A stretch of 33,112 bases of DNA from Candidatus Wallbacteria bacterium (GTDB lineage Bacteria > Muiribacteriota > UBA6191 > JACPRK01). Positions 7,746 through 14,558 of this stretch are shown one piece after another. The first letter of the stretch is position 1, and every line of letters starts with the position of its first letter. A model generated the notes under the pieces. The model was given only the letters and a program-made list of their open reading frames with translations. It had not been told where the DNA came from and made no database searches. The position numbers and the translations under genes are program-made. The stretch covers positions 1 to 33,112 of the forward strand of contig JACPRK010000123.1 in NCBI GenBank assembly GCA_016190005.1. The letters are read 5' to 3'.

Positions 7746-8411
7746 ATGCCTACTTACAAACAGGTCGCCGGCTGCCTCCGGGAGCAGATTGCGGGCCGGT
7801 CGCCGGCACGGCTGACCGTCGCCGGCTTCCTCGAGGCCGCCGTGCTCGTCCCGCTGGTCCGCCGCGCCGAAGGGCCGACTCTGCTCTTCACGCGCCGCTC
7901 CGAGACCGTGCCGACGCACCGTGGACAGGTCGCCTTTCCGGGCGGCGGCCGGGAGCCGGGCGAAGCCGCCACGCTCGCCGCACTGCGCGAAGCGTTCGAG
8001 GAGATCCGTCTGGAAGCTTCCTCGGTCGAGGTCGTCGGGGAGATGGACGACCGGCCCAGCATCTCGGGCTTCGTCGTCACGCCCGTGGTCGGCCTGGTCG
8101 AGAACCCGCCCGCCCGGTTCGTCCCGCAAGAGTCGGAGGTCGAGGAGATCTTCGAGGTGCCGCTCGCACGGCTGCTCGAGCCCGGCTGCGTCACCCAGCG
8201 CTGGCGCGACGCCTCCGAAATGCCGCCCGGCGCCCCGGTCGACGCACTGCTCGGCTTGGCCGGCAGGTTCGCGGAATTCGACCCCGCAGGCCGCCGGATT
8301 CGCATCTACCTCTACGACGCGGGCCTCGGCCCCGAGCGCGTCGTCTGGGGACTCACCGGCTACATCGTCAAAGAGCTGCTCGACTGCCTGCGCGGCGGCG
8401 GCGCGGGCTGA
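7746..8411 (+). CDS. NUDIX hydrolase, CoA pyrophosphatase (NudL) type
   Basis: A 221-residue protein. The NudL/UPF0035 signature is clear: LLFTRRSETVPTHRGQVAFP at about residues 44-63, running straight into the NUDIX box GGREPGE-x7-REAFEEI. NudL enzymes hydrolyse CoA and acyl-CoA to 3',5'-ADP and phosphopantetheine, using metal bound by the glutamates of the box. The box ends EEIRL where the family has EEIGL, so the near-invariant glycine is Arg; the glutamates are intact. Start chosen at 7746: the upstream frame from 7611 has no family-like sequence, and GGGAG lies about 11 nt upstream. TAGACT at about 7716 could be its -10. It is cytoplasmic and monocistronic, followed at once by a perfect palindrome. 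Confidence 0.85.
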   Translation: MPTYKQVAGCLREQIAGRSPARLTVAGFLEAAVLVPLVRRAEGPTLLFTRRSETVPTHRGQVAFPGGGREPGEAATLAALREAFEEIRLEASSVEVVGEMDDRPSISGFVVTPVVGLVENPPARFVPQESEVEEIFEVPLARLLEPGCVTQRWRDASEMPPGAPVDALLGLAGRFAEFDPAGRRIRIYLYDAGLGPERVVWGLTGYIVKELLDCLRGGGAG

Positions 8412-8413
8412 GC

Positions 8414-8475
8414 GAAAATACGGGGACACACGACTCATTTTCAGAAGAAAATGAGTCGTGTGTCCCCGTATTTTC
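8414..8475. repeat. perfect 29-bp inverted repeat with 4-nt loop
   Basis: The left arm 8414-8442 and right arm 8447-8475 are exact reverse complements, separated by AGAA. Each arm begins GAAAAT and ends ATTTTC, with GGGGACACACGACTC in the left arm. It starts 3 bp after the NUDIX stop. The transcript would fold into a very stable hairpin ending in UAUUUUC, so it may stop transcription, though the U-run is short. The sequence resembles palindromes with a GGGGACA/TGTCCCC core that I associate with REP-type elements moved by RAYT (Y1) transposases; this is from memory and no transposase is present here. Confidence 0.9.
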
Positions 8476-8499
8476 ACCGCACGTCCCGGGTCGGCGGGG

Positions 8500-8505
8500 T
8501 ATGCT
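8500..8505 (+). promoter_or_regulatory. -10 element (TATGCT), leaderless start
   Basis: TATGCT is followed by 7 nt and then the ATG at 8513. Transcription would begin at about 8512, giving a transcript without a Shine-Dalgarno leader. There is no recognisable -35. Confidence 0.55.
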
Positions 8506-8512
8506 CCCCGGC

Positions 8513-10006
8513 ATGGCATGCGCGCGAGGGGTCGGTCTGGCGGCCGTCCTCGTCTGGGCGCTCGGGCCCGGCGCGGCGTCCGGGCAAGACGTGCCACGCT
8601 TGCCGGGCGAGCGGCTTGCCGCCCGCGCAGTCACGATCCGATACACGACGGGCGCCGCTCCGCTCTTCGTCTTCCAGGCCGAAGGCATCGGGCTCGGTGA
8701 ATCGCAGTCGATCTCGCTGACCGTCGAGAGCTCCGCGCCCACGCAGCTCAGGCTGTACCTGATTCCGAAGCAGGGCCTCGCGCGCTTTCGCTACGTCGTG
8801 CTCACCCGGCAGCGGCCGGTCGCGCGGCTGACGCTTCCTCTTTCGGCCTTCGACCCCGATCCCCAGGTCGCGCGCGGCGAGGTACCACCCGGCGGAGCGC
8901 TGCTGGCGATCGACGTGCCCGGTTTCATGCGCGGCCGGCTGGAGAACGCACTGCGTTTCGGGCCGTGCGCTGCGGCCAACGTGGCGGCGCCAATGCCTCC
9001 CGACCAGACGCCGCCCGGGCCGTCGGCCGAGCCCGACTTCGATCGGGCGCTGGGCGCCTGGCTCGGCAAGATTGCGGGTGGCCGGCTCGGCATGGCCAAC
9101 GAGGGGAAGCTCGAGCCCGCGTGGGATCAGCTCGAGGTGCTGGCGCGCGGTCTGGCCCCCGATACGTGGGGCTTCGGCCCCGACGACGACACGACGCTGA
9201 TGGTCTCGAATCTCCTCTTGCTGGCAGCAAAGGGGCGTGACTTCCGAGCCGCCGACGTTCTCGACAGCTGGCGCGGCCCGGCCCTCTCGGGCGAGTATCT
9301 CTGGAAGACGGAGCGCCGCTCGCTCGCCGAGCACGCCCGGGGCGTGGCTGCGGCCGAATGCGGACGAGGGCCGCTGGGCGATTCCATCTGCGCGCGCATC
9401 CGGTGCGACGTCTGGGGGCTGGTCTCTCCCGGCGACGCCGCGCGGGCGCGCTCGCTGGCCACTCGCGACGCACCCTGCTCGAACTCGGGAACGGGCCTGC
9501 AGTCCGGGCTGTTTGCCGCGACCGCCGCCGCCCTGGCCTACCGCGCGCGCTCCGTGCGCGAGCTCCTGGAACGTGCGCTCGAGCACTCCGGTCAGCCAGG
9601 CTCCGAGCACTCGCGACTGCTGCGGCAATGCCTGGAGTGGCACAAGACGAAGCTGCCGCTGCGGGAAGCCCGGGAGCGCATCCGCCGCGAGTGCTTCGAG
9701 CCGATCCGAATGCGCGATCCGGCCAACGCCTGGGCCTACGCCCTCCCCAACGACGGACTGGTGGCGCTGGCGCTGCTCTACGGCGAGGGGGACTTTGCCC
9801 GGACGCTGGCGCTGGCGGCCGCGCTCGGCTGGGACACCGACTGCAACGCCGCAACCGCCGGCTGCTGGCTTGGTGTCATGCTCGGCGCCCGGCGCCTTCC
9901 CGCGTCCTTCACGGCGCCGCTGCACGACCGTCTGAGGGTCGCCATTGCCGGCCGCGAGCACTGGAGCATCGCCCGTCTGGCTGCCCTCACACTGGAGCTG
10001 AGGTAG
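8513..10006 (+). CDS. exported ADP-ribosylglycohydrolase (DraG)-family protein with N-terminal beta domain
   Basis: A 497-residue protein. Residues 1-27 form a signal peptide (GVGLAAVLVWALGPGAASGQ). About residues 40-150 look like a beta-sandwich of unknown type. From about residue 175 the DraG/ADP-ribosylhydrolase pattern appears: GAWLGKIAGGRLGMANEG, then GPDDDTTLMVSNLLL with Asp224-226 and Thr227 as the first metal cluster, a central helical region, and GWDTDCNAATAG with Asp441 and Asp443 as the second. These are the di-Mg2+ ligands that let the family remove ADP-ribose from proteins. The family is usually cytoplasmic, so a secreted copy is unusual. I prefer the ATG at 8513 to one at 8501 because the latter overlaps the -10 TATGCT. 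Substrate is unknown. Confidence 0.75.
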   Translation: MACARGVGLAAVLVWALGPGAASGQDVPRLPGERLAARAVTIRYTTGAAPLFVFQAEGIGLGESQSISLTVESSAPTQLRLYLIPKQGLARFRYVVLTRQRPVARLTLPLSAFDPDPQVARGEVPPGGALLAIDVPGFMRGRLENALRFGPCAAANVAAPMPPDQTPPGPSAEPDFDRALGAWLGKIAGGRLGMANEGKLEPAWDQLEVLARGLAPDTWGFGPDDDTTLMVSNLLLLAAKGRDFRAADVLDSWRGPALSGEYLWKTERRSLAEHARGVAAAECGRGPLGDSICARIRCDVWGLVSPGDAARARSLATRDAPCSNSGTGLQSGLFAATAAALAYRARSVRELLERALEHSGQPGSEHSRLLRQCLEWHKTKLPLREARERIRRECFEPIRMRDPANAWAYALPNDGLVALALLYGEGDFARTLALAAALGWDTDCNAATAGCWLGVMLGARRLPASFTAPLHDRLRVAIAGREHWSIARLAALTLELR

Positions 10007-10009
10007 AAT
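10004..10009 (+). promoter_or_regulatory. -10 element (TAGAAT) for the downstream Ala-rich gene
   Basis: TAGAAT overlaps the stop of the preceding gene. Initiation about 7 nt downstream would leave a 20-nt leader that contains GGAGG at 10025-10029, 7 nt before the ATG at 10037. There is no good -35. Confidence 0.4.
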
Positions 10010-10036
10010 GGCCAGAGCGTCGCTTGGAGGTGCGTG

Positions 10037-10948
10037 ATGGGCGATACATCGAGCAAGTTCAAGGGAACCGCGATCGGGGTTGCCGGCGGAGTCGCCATCC
10101 TGCTCAAGACGCTCGGCTCCGAGGGCGCAGCGATCGGCAAGGTCGGTTCGCTGGCGGCCCGCGAGGCGGCCGCGGTCGGTAGCGTCTCCAGAGGTGCCGC
10201 CGCGGGCGGGCGCGTGGCGGGGGAGGCCGCGGTGGCCGGCCGGGCGGCATCGGAGCTCGGCCAGGCGGCGTCGGTGGCCGACGACGTTGCCAGGGTCGGG
10301 TCCGCAGCTTCCCACGAAGCCGATGCGGCGCGGGCCCTGGACGCCGGACTGGATGTGGGGGGCTCCCTGAGGCGTGGAGCCCGAGCCGAGCTGCCTGTTC
10401 CGCACGGTTCGACGGTACACTCTGTGCCCGTCGCTGCCGACGTGGAGGCGAGCGGGGGATGGACCAAGGCGCTGGGCCATGTAGGCGACGCCGGCAATGT
10501 TGCCGACGTCGTGGGCAGCGCCAGCGACTTCTTCGGCGAGGAGGCCGGCGAATCCGAGGAGGCAGCTCCTCGCGCTTCGAGGCCGAGTGCCCAGGGACCC
10601 GGCCAGGTGGCCCGGCTCGCTGGGGCCGCCGAGCCTGTGATCCTGTGCCGGGTCGACGCGGCCGGCCCCGATTCGAACATCACCCTGGCGGCCGCCGGAT
10701 TGCCGCCTGCCAAGCTGGTCCTCTCCGGCCAGGAGGCCGCCAACGCCGACACTGTCGCATGGCGCCTGCGACGCCAGCTCACCACGCGGTTTCCTGCAGT
10801 CGCTCACCGGCTTTCGATGTATCGCAAGGTCTTGCTGCGGGCCTCGGATCCACGCCCCCAACTGGCCGTCTTCTTCAACGGCAAGGAGCTCCTCCGGCTC
10901 GACACGCCCGAGGGGCGGCTCGCGCTGCGGGCGCTCGACGGTCCATAG
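10037..10948 (+). CDS. Ala/Gly-rich protein of unknown function
   Basis: A 303-residue protein that I do not recognise. GGAGG at 10025-10029 is well spaced for the ATG at 10037; the adjacent GTG at 10034 is an alternative. Residues about 1-90 are extremely rich in Ala, Gly, Val and Ser, with glycine-heptad spacing (GVAGGVAILLKTLGSEG, RGAAAGGRVAGEAAVAGRAA), and could be an amphipathic or membrane-inserting helical region without a signal peptide. About 90-190 is variable and acidic. The last 100 residues are a compact alpha/beta domain (SNITLAAAGLPPAKLVLSGQ, later LAVFFNGKELLRLDTPEGRL). The layout recalls secreted effector-like or surface proteins, but no motif supports a function. The reading frame has strong GC3 bias like its neighbours. 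Confidence 0.6.
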   Translation: MGDTSSKFKGTAIGVAGGVAILLKTLGSEGAAIGKVGSLAAREAAAVGSVSRGAAAGGRVAGEAAVAGRAASELGQAASVADDVARVGSAASHEADAARALDAGLDVGGSLRRGARAELPVPHGSTVHSVPVAADVEASGGWTKALGHVGDAGNVADVVGSASDFFGEEAGESEEAAPRASRPSAQGPGQVARLAGAAEPVILCRVDAAGPDSNITLAAAGLPPAKLVLSGQEAANADTVAWRLRRQLTTRFPAVAHRLSMYRKVLLRASDPRPQLAVFFNGKELLRLDTPEGRLALRALDGP

Positions 10949-11008
10949 AGTCCGTTGCGCGGAGGCCGCCCGCGGCGGTATCAAAGGAAGCGGGCAAAGG
11001 AGCAATCG

Positions 11009-11569
11009 GTGGATGCACGTCTCAGAGCCGTACTGACGGGCCTGGCCAGCCTGAGTTTCGCGGTTGTCCCTTGGCTCGTCCCTTCACTCGGAACGGCCGC
11101 CGAACCCCAGGCCGCGCCCAAAGGAAAACCGACGATGTCCGACCGCATCGAGAAGTCCGACGACGACTGGAAGAAGGAACTCACCCCCGACCAGTACAAC
11201 GTGCTGCGGAAGAAGGGGACGGAGCGAGCCTTCACTGGAGAGTACTGGAACAACCACGACAAGGGCGCCTATCTCTGCGCAGCCTGTGGGCTGGAGCTCT
11301 TCCGCTCCGATACGAAATTCGACTCCGGCACCGGCTGGCCCAGCTTCACATCCCCCGCAGTCCAGGAGTCCGTGAAGACCCTCGAGGATCGCGGCTGGTT
11401 CATGACGCGCACCGAAGTCGTCTGCCGTCGCTGCGATGGCCACCTGGGCCATGTCTTCAACGACGGCCCCGCTCCGACTGGATTGCGCTACTGCATCAAC
11501 TCGGTCTCTTTGAAGTTCAAGAAGGACGAGCCCGCAGCCACGAGCGAGAAGGCGGCTCAGGGAAAGTAG
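11009..11569 (+). CDS. msrB: exported peptide-methionine (R)-S-oxide reductase
   Basis: A 186-residue enzyme that reduces methionine-R-sulfoxide in proteins back to methionine. The GTG at 11009 is chosen because AAAGGAG lies 6 nt upstream (10996-11002). Residues 1-32 form a signal peptide ([23 protein letters not shown]), so the enzyme should act in the periplasm. The MsrB domain spans about 52-172: zinc cysteines Cys90/Cys93 (CAAC) and Cys139/Cys142 (CRRC), the GTGWPSF strand, [11 protein letters not shown], and catalytic Cys162 in RYCINSVSL. No recycling Cys is obvious besides Cys162, so reduction may use an external thiol. Its last 53 bp overlap the convergent ogt gene. Confidence 0.92.
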   Translation: MDARLRAVLTGLASLSFAVVPWLVPSLGTAAEPQAAPKGKPTMSDRIEKSDDDWKKELTPDQYNVLRKKGTERAFTGEYWNNHDKGAYLCAACGLELFRSDTKFDSGTGWPSFTSPAVQESVKTLEDRGWFMTRTEVVCRRCDGHLGHVFNDGPAPTGLRYCINSVSLKFKKDEPAATSEKAAQGK

Positions 11570-12074
11570 AAGGTAGAGGACTCCGCTTCTGTCCCGACAG
11601 CCCGCCCACCAGGCGCGCTTCGTGTTCGAGCAGCCAGGCCTTTGCGCGCAGCCCGCCGCCGTAGCCGGTGAGGCTGCCGTCGGCGCCGATCACCCGGTGG
11701 CAGGGCAGTACGATCGAGATCGGATTCCTGCCGTTGGCCGCGCCGATCGCCCGCGAGGCATCCTTGCGGCCCAGGCGCCTCCCCAGCTCGCCGTAGCCGA
11801 GCGTCTGGCCGAACGCGATGTCGGCGAGCGCCCTCCAGACCTCACGCTGGAACGGCGTTCCCTCGAGCTCGAGCGGCAAGTCGAACTGCCGGCGCGCGCC
11901 GGCGAAGTACTGCCCTAGCTGCAGCGCCGCCTCGTCCAGGATCGCGTGCAGGCCCGGCGCAGGTTCGGCCGTCGAGCGCTCCCGGGCGTACAGGACGCCT
12001 CGGAGCGCGGTGCCAGTCGCGACCAGCTCGAGCTCGCCGATGGGGGTGTCCAGGATTCGAGAGACGAGGTTCAC
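11517..12074 (-). CDS. ogt: methylated-DNA--protein-cysteine methyltransferase
   Basis: A 185-residue suicide repair protein that moves the methyl group of O6-methylguanine (or O4-methylthymine) onto its own cysteine. The signature [10 protein letters not shown] places the acceptor at Cys125; the helix-turn-helix region [20 protein letters not shown] and the Asn of GAANGRNP are present. The GTG at 12074 is preceded by AAAGGAG with a 7-nt spacer and overlaps the TGA of the upstream AdaA-AlkA gene as GTGA, so the two repair proteins are probably co-translated. The family normally ends near LLEHE (residue 152); here about 33 extra residues, Ser/Pro/Arg-rich, run antisense into the end of msrB and look like a read-on tail without function. 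Confidence 0.92.
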   Translation of the reverse strand: MNLVSRILDTPIGELELVATGTALRGVLYARERSTAEPAPGLHAILDEAALQLGQYFAGARRQFDLPLELEGTPFQREVWRALADIAFGQTLGYGELGRRLGRKDASRAIGAANGRNPISIVLPCHRVIGADGSLTGYGGGLRAKAWLLEHEARLVGGLSGQKRSPLPSTFPEPPSRSWLRARPS

Positions 12075-13474
12075 TTCGATTCTCCTTTCGGAAGTGCCGT
12101 CCAGAGGTGCATCACCGCGTAGGCGCGCCACGGCCGCCAGGCCTCGGCCCGCTGCGATATCTGTCTGATGGTGTGTCCCGCGAGCGCCTTCTTCAGTCCC
12201 AGATCGCCCGCCGGAAAGGCGTCGGGGTCCCGGCCGGCTCGCATCCGGATGCATTCACGAGACCAGTCGCCCAGACCCGCGATGCCGTCGAGTGCCCCAG
12301 GCGCCGTCGCGGCCTCGGGGTCACGGGCAAATGAGGCGGCCACCGCTTGCAACGTCTCCGCCCGCCGTCCAGGCATCCCCACAGACGCCAGCTCATCCAC
12401 GCTTCTCGCCGCCAGTTCGGCGGCCGACGGGAACGCCACAGCGTCGCCCCAGCGCGCCACCAGCCGGCCCGCCAGCGTCCGGGCCGCCGCGACCGAGACC
12501 TGCTGGCCGAGCACCACTCGCGCCGCCGACTCGAAGCCGTCGAACGCGCCCGGCACGCGCAGGCCCGGCCTGGAGCGGACGAGTGGAGCCAGAAGAGCGT
12601 CGGACTCCAGAGCCCTGGCGACCGCGTCGGGCCGTGCGTCGAGATCGAACAGTGCGCGCAGCCGGGCCACGATCGTCACCAGCGATGCCGAGAGCGACAT
12701 CGAAATCTCGGCGCGCAGCGACGGGCGTCCCGGATCGCGCCAGACGCCGACCGTGCCGAGCGCGCCACCCAGCCGCACGACGCGCCGGTACTCGTCGGCG
12801 GTTACCGACTCGACGCCGGGGAGCGCCCGGGCCCGGAAAAAGGCGAGTAGCGAGTCCCAGTCGAGCGGCGGCCGGAAGTCCAGCCGCAACGGTATCGCCG
12901 AGCCCGCGGCTCGCGCCTCACTTCCTCTGCGTAGCTCCGAGGGCGGGAACCCGCACCGGTCCCGGAAGAGCGCGTTGAAGCGCCGGATGCTCTTGAAGCC
13001 GCTGGCGAACGCCACCTGGGCCAGATCCAGACGGGTGTCCTGCAAGAGCTGCTTGGCGAGCGCCAAGCGTTTGGACTGGGCTAGCTCGATCGGCCCGACG
13101 CCCAGCTCACGTTCCATCGAACGGCGCAGGTGGCGGCCCGTGACTCCGAGGGCGCCGGCGAGCGCCTCGACGTCGCTGGTGTCGAGGTATCCTGCCTCGA
13201 TCCGGGCGACGGCCCGGCGGACGAGGTCCGGGACCGCGTCGATCGGCGCGTTGCCGGGCGCCAGCTCCGGCCGGCACCGCAAGCACGCGCGGAAGCCGGC
13301 CCGCTCGGCCTCGGCGCCGGACCGGAAGAACGAGCAGCTCTCGCGCTTCGGCGTACGCGCGCTGCAGATTGGCCGGCAATAGATGCCGGTCGTGCGCACC
13401 GCAACGAAGAAGACTCCGTCGAACCTGGCATCCCGCGCCGTGAGCGCCCGGTAGCAACTGTTCGGGTCGAGCAT
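12071..13474 (-). CDS. alkA: AdaA-AlkA fusion: methyl-responsive regulator plus 3-methyladenine DNA glycosylase
   Basis: A 467-residue fusion. Residues 1-75 are the Ada zinc domain with Cys33, Cys37, Cys64 and Cys67 (YCRPIC ... CLRC), which repairs methylphosphotriesters and thereby senses methylation. About 80-180 is an AraC-type helix-turn-helix (VAFASGFKSIRRFNALFRDR). From about 195 to the end lies AlkA: its N-terminal beta domain, then the HhH-GPD glycosylase with the hairpin GIAGLGDWSRECIRMRA and catalytic Asp424 in FPAGDLGLKKAL. It excises alkylated bases and, by analogy with Ada, may activate its own operon with ogt. The ATG at 13474 lies 7 nt after a TATACT -10 (leaderless); longer upstream reading lacks family sequence. 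Confidence 0.92.
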   Translation of the reverse strand: MLDPNSCYRALTARDARFDGVFFVAVRTTGIYCRPICSARTPKRESCSFFRSGAEAERAGFRACLRCRPELAPGNAPIDAVPDLVRRAVARIEAGYLDTSDVEALAGALGVTGRHLRRSMERELGVGPIELAQSKRLALAKQLLQDTRLDLAQVAFASGFKSIRRFNALFRDRCGFPPSELRRGSEARAAGSAIPLRLDFRPPLDWDSLLAFFRARALPGVESVTADEYRRVVRLGGALGTVGVWRDPGRPSLRAEISMSLSASLVTIVARLRALFDLDARPDAVARALESDALLAPLVRSRPGLRVPGAFDGFESAARVVLGQQVSVAAARTLAGRLVARWGDAVAFPSAAELAARSVDELASVGMPGRRAETLQAVAASFARDPEAATAPGALDGIAGLGDWSRECIRMRAGRDPDAFPAGDLGLKKALAGHTIRQISQRAEAWRPWRAYAVMHLWTALPKGESK

Positions 13475-13481
13475 GCCCGGG

Positions 13482-13487
13482 AGTATA
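13482..13487 (-). promoter_or_regulatory. -10 element (TATACT) of the alkylation-repair operon, leaderless start
   Basis: On the minus strand TATACT is followed by 7 nt and the ATG at 13474. The 88-bp gap to the beta-lactamase gene could also hold a binding site for the AraC-type domain of the encoded regulator; I see no clear A-box/B-box repeat. Confidence 0.55.
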
Positions 13488-13562
13488 GGCCCGTAGCTGA
13501 CTGGCGTCTGGCCGTTTTCGGACGTGGAATGGCTCTCGAGGTCCGCGGCTCTCCGAGGGCGG

Positions 13563-14354
13563 CTACATGCGCTTCGTCCAGAGACCGAGCTGCCCCAGAG
13601 CCGCCAGCACGAGCTCGCGGCAGCGCGGACCCTTGGGGTTTTCGCCGCCCTGGATGTTCGCGGCGAACAGGTAGGTCCGGCCGCCCTTGACCACGTAGCC
13701 GACGTACCAGCCAAGCCGGGCGATCTTGCGCACGGGGTCGCCGCCCGAGCCGGTCTTGCCGGCGACGACGTCATCGCTGGCTCGCTCATGCACGATCAGC
13801 TCCTTGGCGATTCTCTGCGCGGCCCGTGAAACGGGGAGCTGCTCCTTCACCAGCCGGCTCAGGAAATGGATCTGCTCGAAGGCGTTGATCTTCAGGCTTT
13901 TCTCCAGCCAGAACTCCGTGAGCCCCGCCGAGAGGTCTCGATTGCCGTAAGCGAAGCGGTCCACGTAGTCTTGCATCCGCTCCGCCCCTACCCGGCGCGC
14001 AAGCTCCTGGAAGTACCAGACGGCCGAAACCTTCACGGCGCTCTGCAGGTCGAGGTCCTGGTTCCACTCCTCGAACCGGCGCTTCACGCCGTCCCAGCGG
14101 ATGACGTGGCGCTCGTCGGGGATAACGCCGGTGTCGAGGCCGATGATGGCGTTCGGGATCTTGAACGTGGAGCAGGGCGGCAGGCGCCGCGCGAGCTTCC
14201 ACCCACCCACGCTGACCAGCGCGCGACCGTCGGCGTCGGTGAGCAAGAAGCAGGAATCGTAGCCGCCGAAGACGCGCTCGACGGCGCGGTTCGTCTCCGC
14301 GGCCGGGGAGCAGGTGGCGAGCAGGAGAAGCAAGCAAGTGGAGAGGTATCTCAT
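13563..14354 (-). CDS. class D (OXA-type) beta-lactamase, probable lipoprotein
   Basis: A 263-residue serine beta-lactamase. All class D landmarks are present and in order: Ser62-Thr-Phe-Lys65 (catalytic Ser and the Lys that is carbamylated), Ser110-Ala-Val, Tyr136-Gly-Asn, Trp149 of the FWLEKSLKI segment, and Lys200-Thr-Gly, followed by GWYVGYV. The N-terminus MRYLSTCLLLLLATC can serve as a signal with a lipobox at Cys15, giving a periplasmic, possibly lipid-anchored enzyme. Length is normal for OXA. The ATG at 14354 sits 6 nt after a TATGAT -10 with a -35 upstream. No integron, insertion sequence or other resistance gene is near, so it looks like an intrinsic chromosomal gene; its substrate range cannot be read from sequence. 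Confidence 0.92.
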   Translation of the reverse strand: MRYLSTCLLLLLATCSPAAETNRAVERVFGGYDSCFLLTDADGRALVSVGGWKLARRLPPCSTFKIPNAIIGLDTGVIPDERHVIRWDGVKRRFEEWNQDLDLQSAVKVSAVWYFQELARRVGAERMQDYVDRFAYGNRDLSAGLTEFWLEKSLKINAFEQIHFLSRLVKEQLPVSRAAQRIAKELIVHERASDDVVAGKTGSGGDPVRKIARLGWYVGYVVKGGRTYLFAANIQGGENPKGPRCRELVLAALGQLGLWTKRM

Positions 14355-14360
14355 GGGCCC

Positions 14361-14390
14361 ATCATACGGGCAGGTGACGGCCCGTTCCAA
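14361..14390 (-). promoter_or_regulatory. promoter of the class D beta-lactamase gene
   Basis: On the minus strand TTGGAA (14390-14385) and TATGAT (14366-14361) are separated by 18 nt, and the ATG follows the -10 by only 6 nt. This is one of the two best promoters in the window and predicts a leaderless transcript. Confidence 0.65.
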
Positions 14391-14479
14391 GGCGGTGGTG
14401 CTCCCCCCGGCCGGGTTGTGCCCCGCGCCCACGCGCCTTGTTCGAAGCTACCCTCGGAACAGAAGCTCGGCCCGCCGCT

Positions 14480-14514
14480 CTTCCACCTTCCTGCTTCCAC
14501 CTTCCAACTTCCTC
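14480..14514. repeat. heptanucleotide tandem repeat, CTTCCAC type, 5 units
   Basis: Five consecutive 7-bp units: CTTCCAC, CTTCCTG, CTTCCAC, CTTCCAA, CTTCCTC. The tract ends 26 bp before the TAAAGT that may be the -10 of the SGNH hydrolase gene. Confidence 0.85.
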
Positions 14515-14540
14515 TCCCGCGACTCGTGAATCTGAGGTAG

Positions 14541-14546
14541 TAAAGT
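14541..14546 (+). promoter_or_regulatory. candidate -10 element (TAAAGT) of the carbamoylation module
   Basis: TAAAGT (or the overlapping TAGTAA at 14538) lies 9 nt before a GTG and 12 nt before the ATG at 14559. There is no recognisable -35; the region just upstream is the heptad repeat tract. Confidence 0.4.
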
Positions 14547-14558
14547 GGACCTCCGGTG

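Noticed and set aside
8414-8475. Insertion-sequence terminal repeats
   Set aside because: The two arms are separated by only 4 nt and no transposase lies nearby, so this is a hairpin element and not a pair of IS ends.
8474-11005. 843-codon open frame on the minus strand
   Set aside because: It runs antisense through the DraG-like gene and the Ala-rich gene and shows no family sequence or ribosome site; it is a GC-driven shadow.
10955-11008. Earlier ATG start for msrB
   Set aside because: It adds an Arg-rich segment before the signal peptide; the GTG at 11009 has a well-spaced AAAGGAG.
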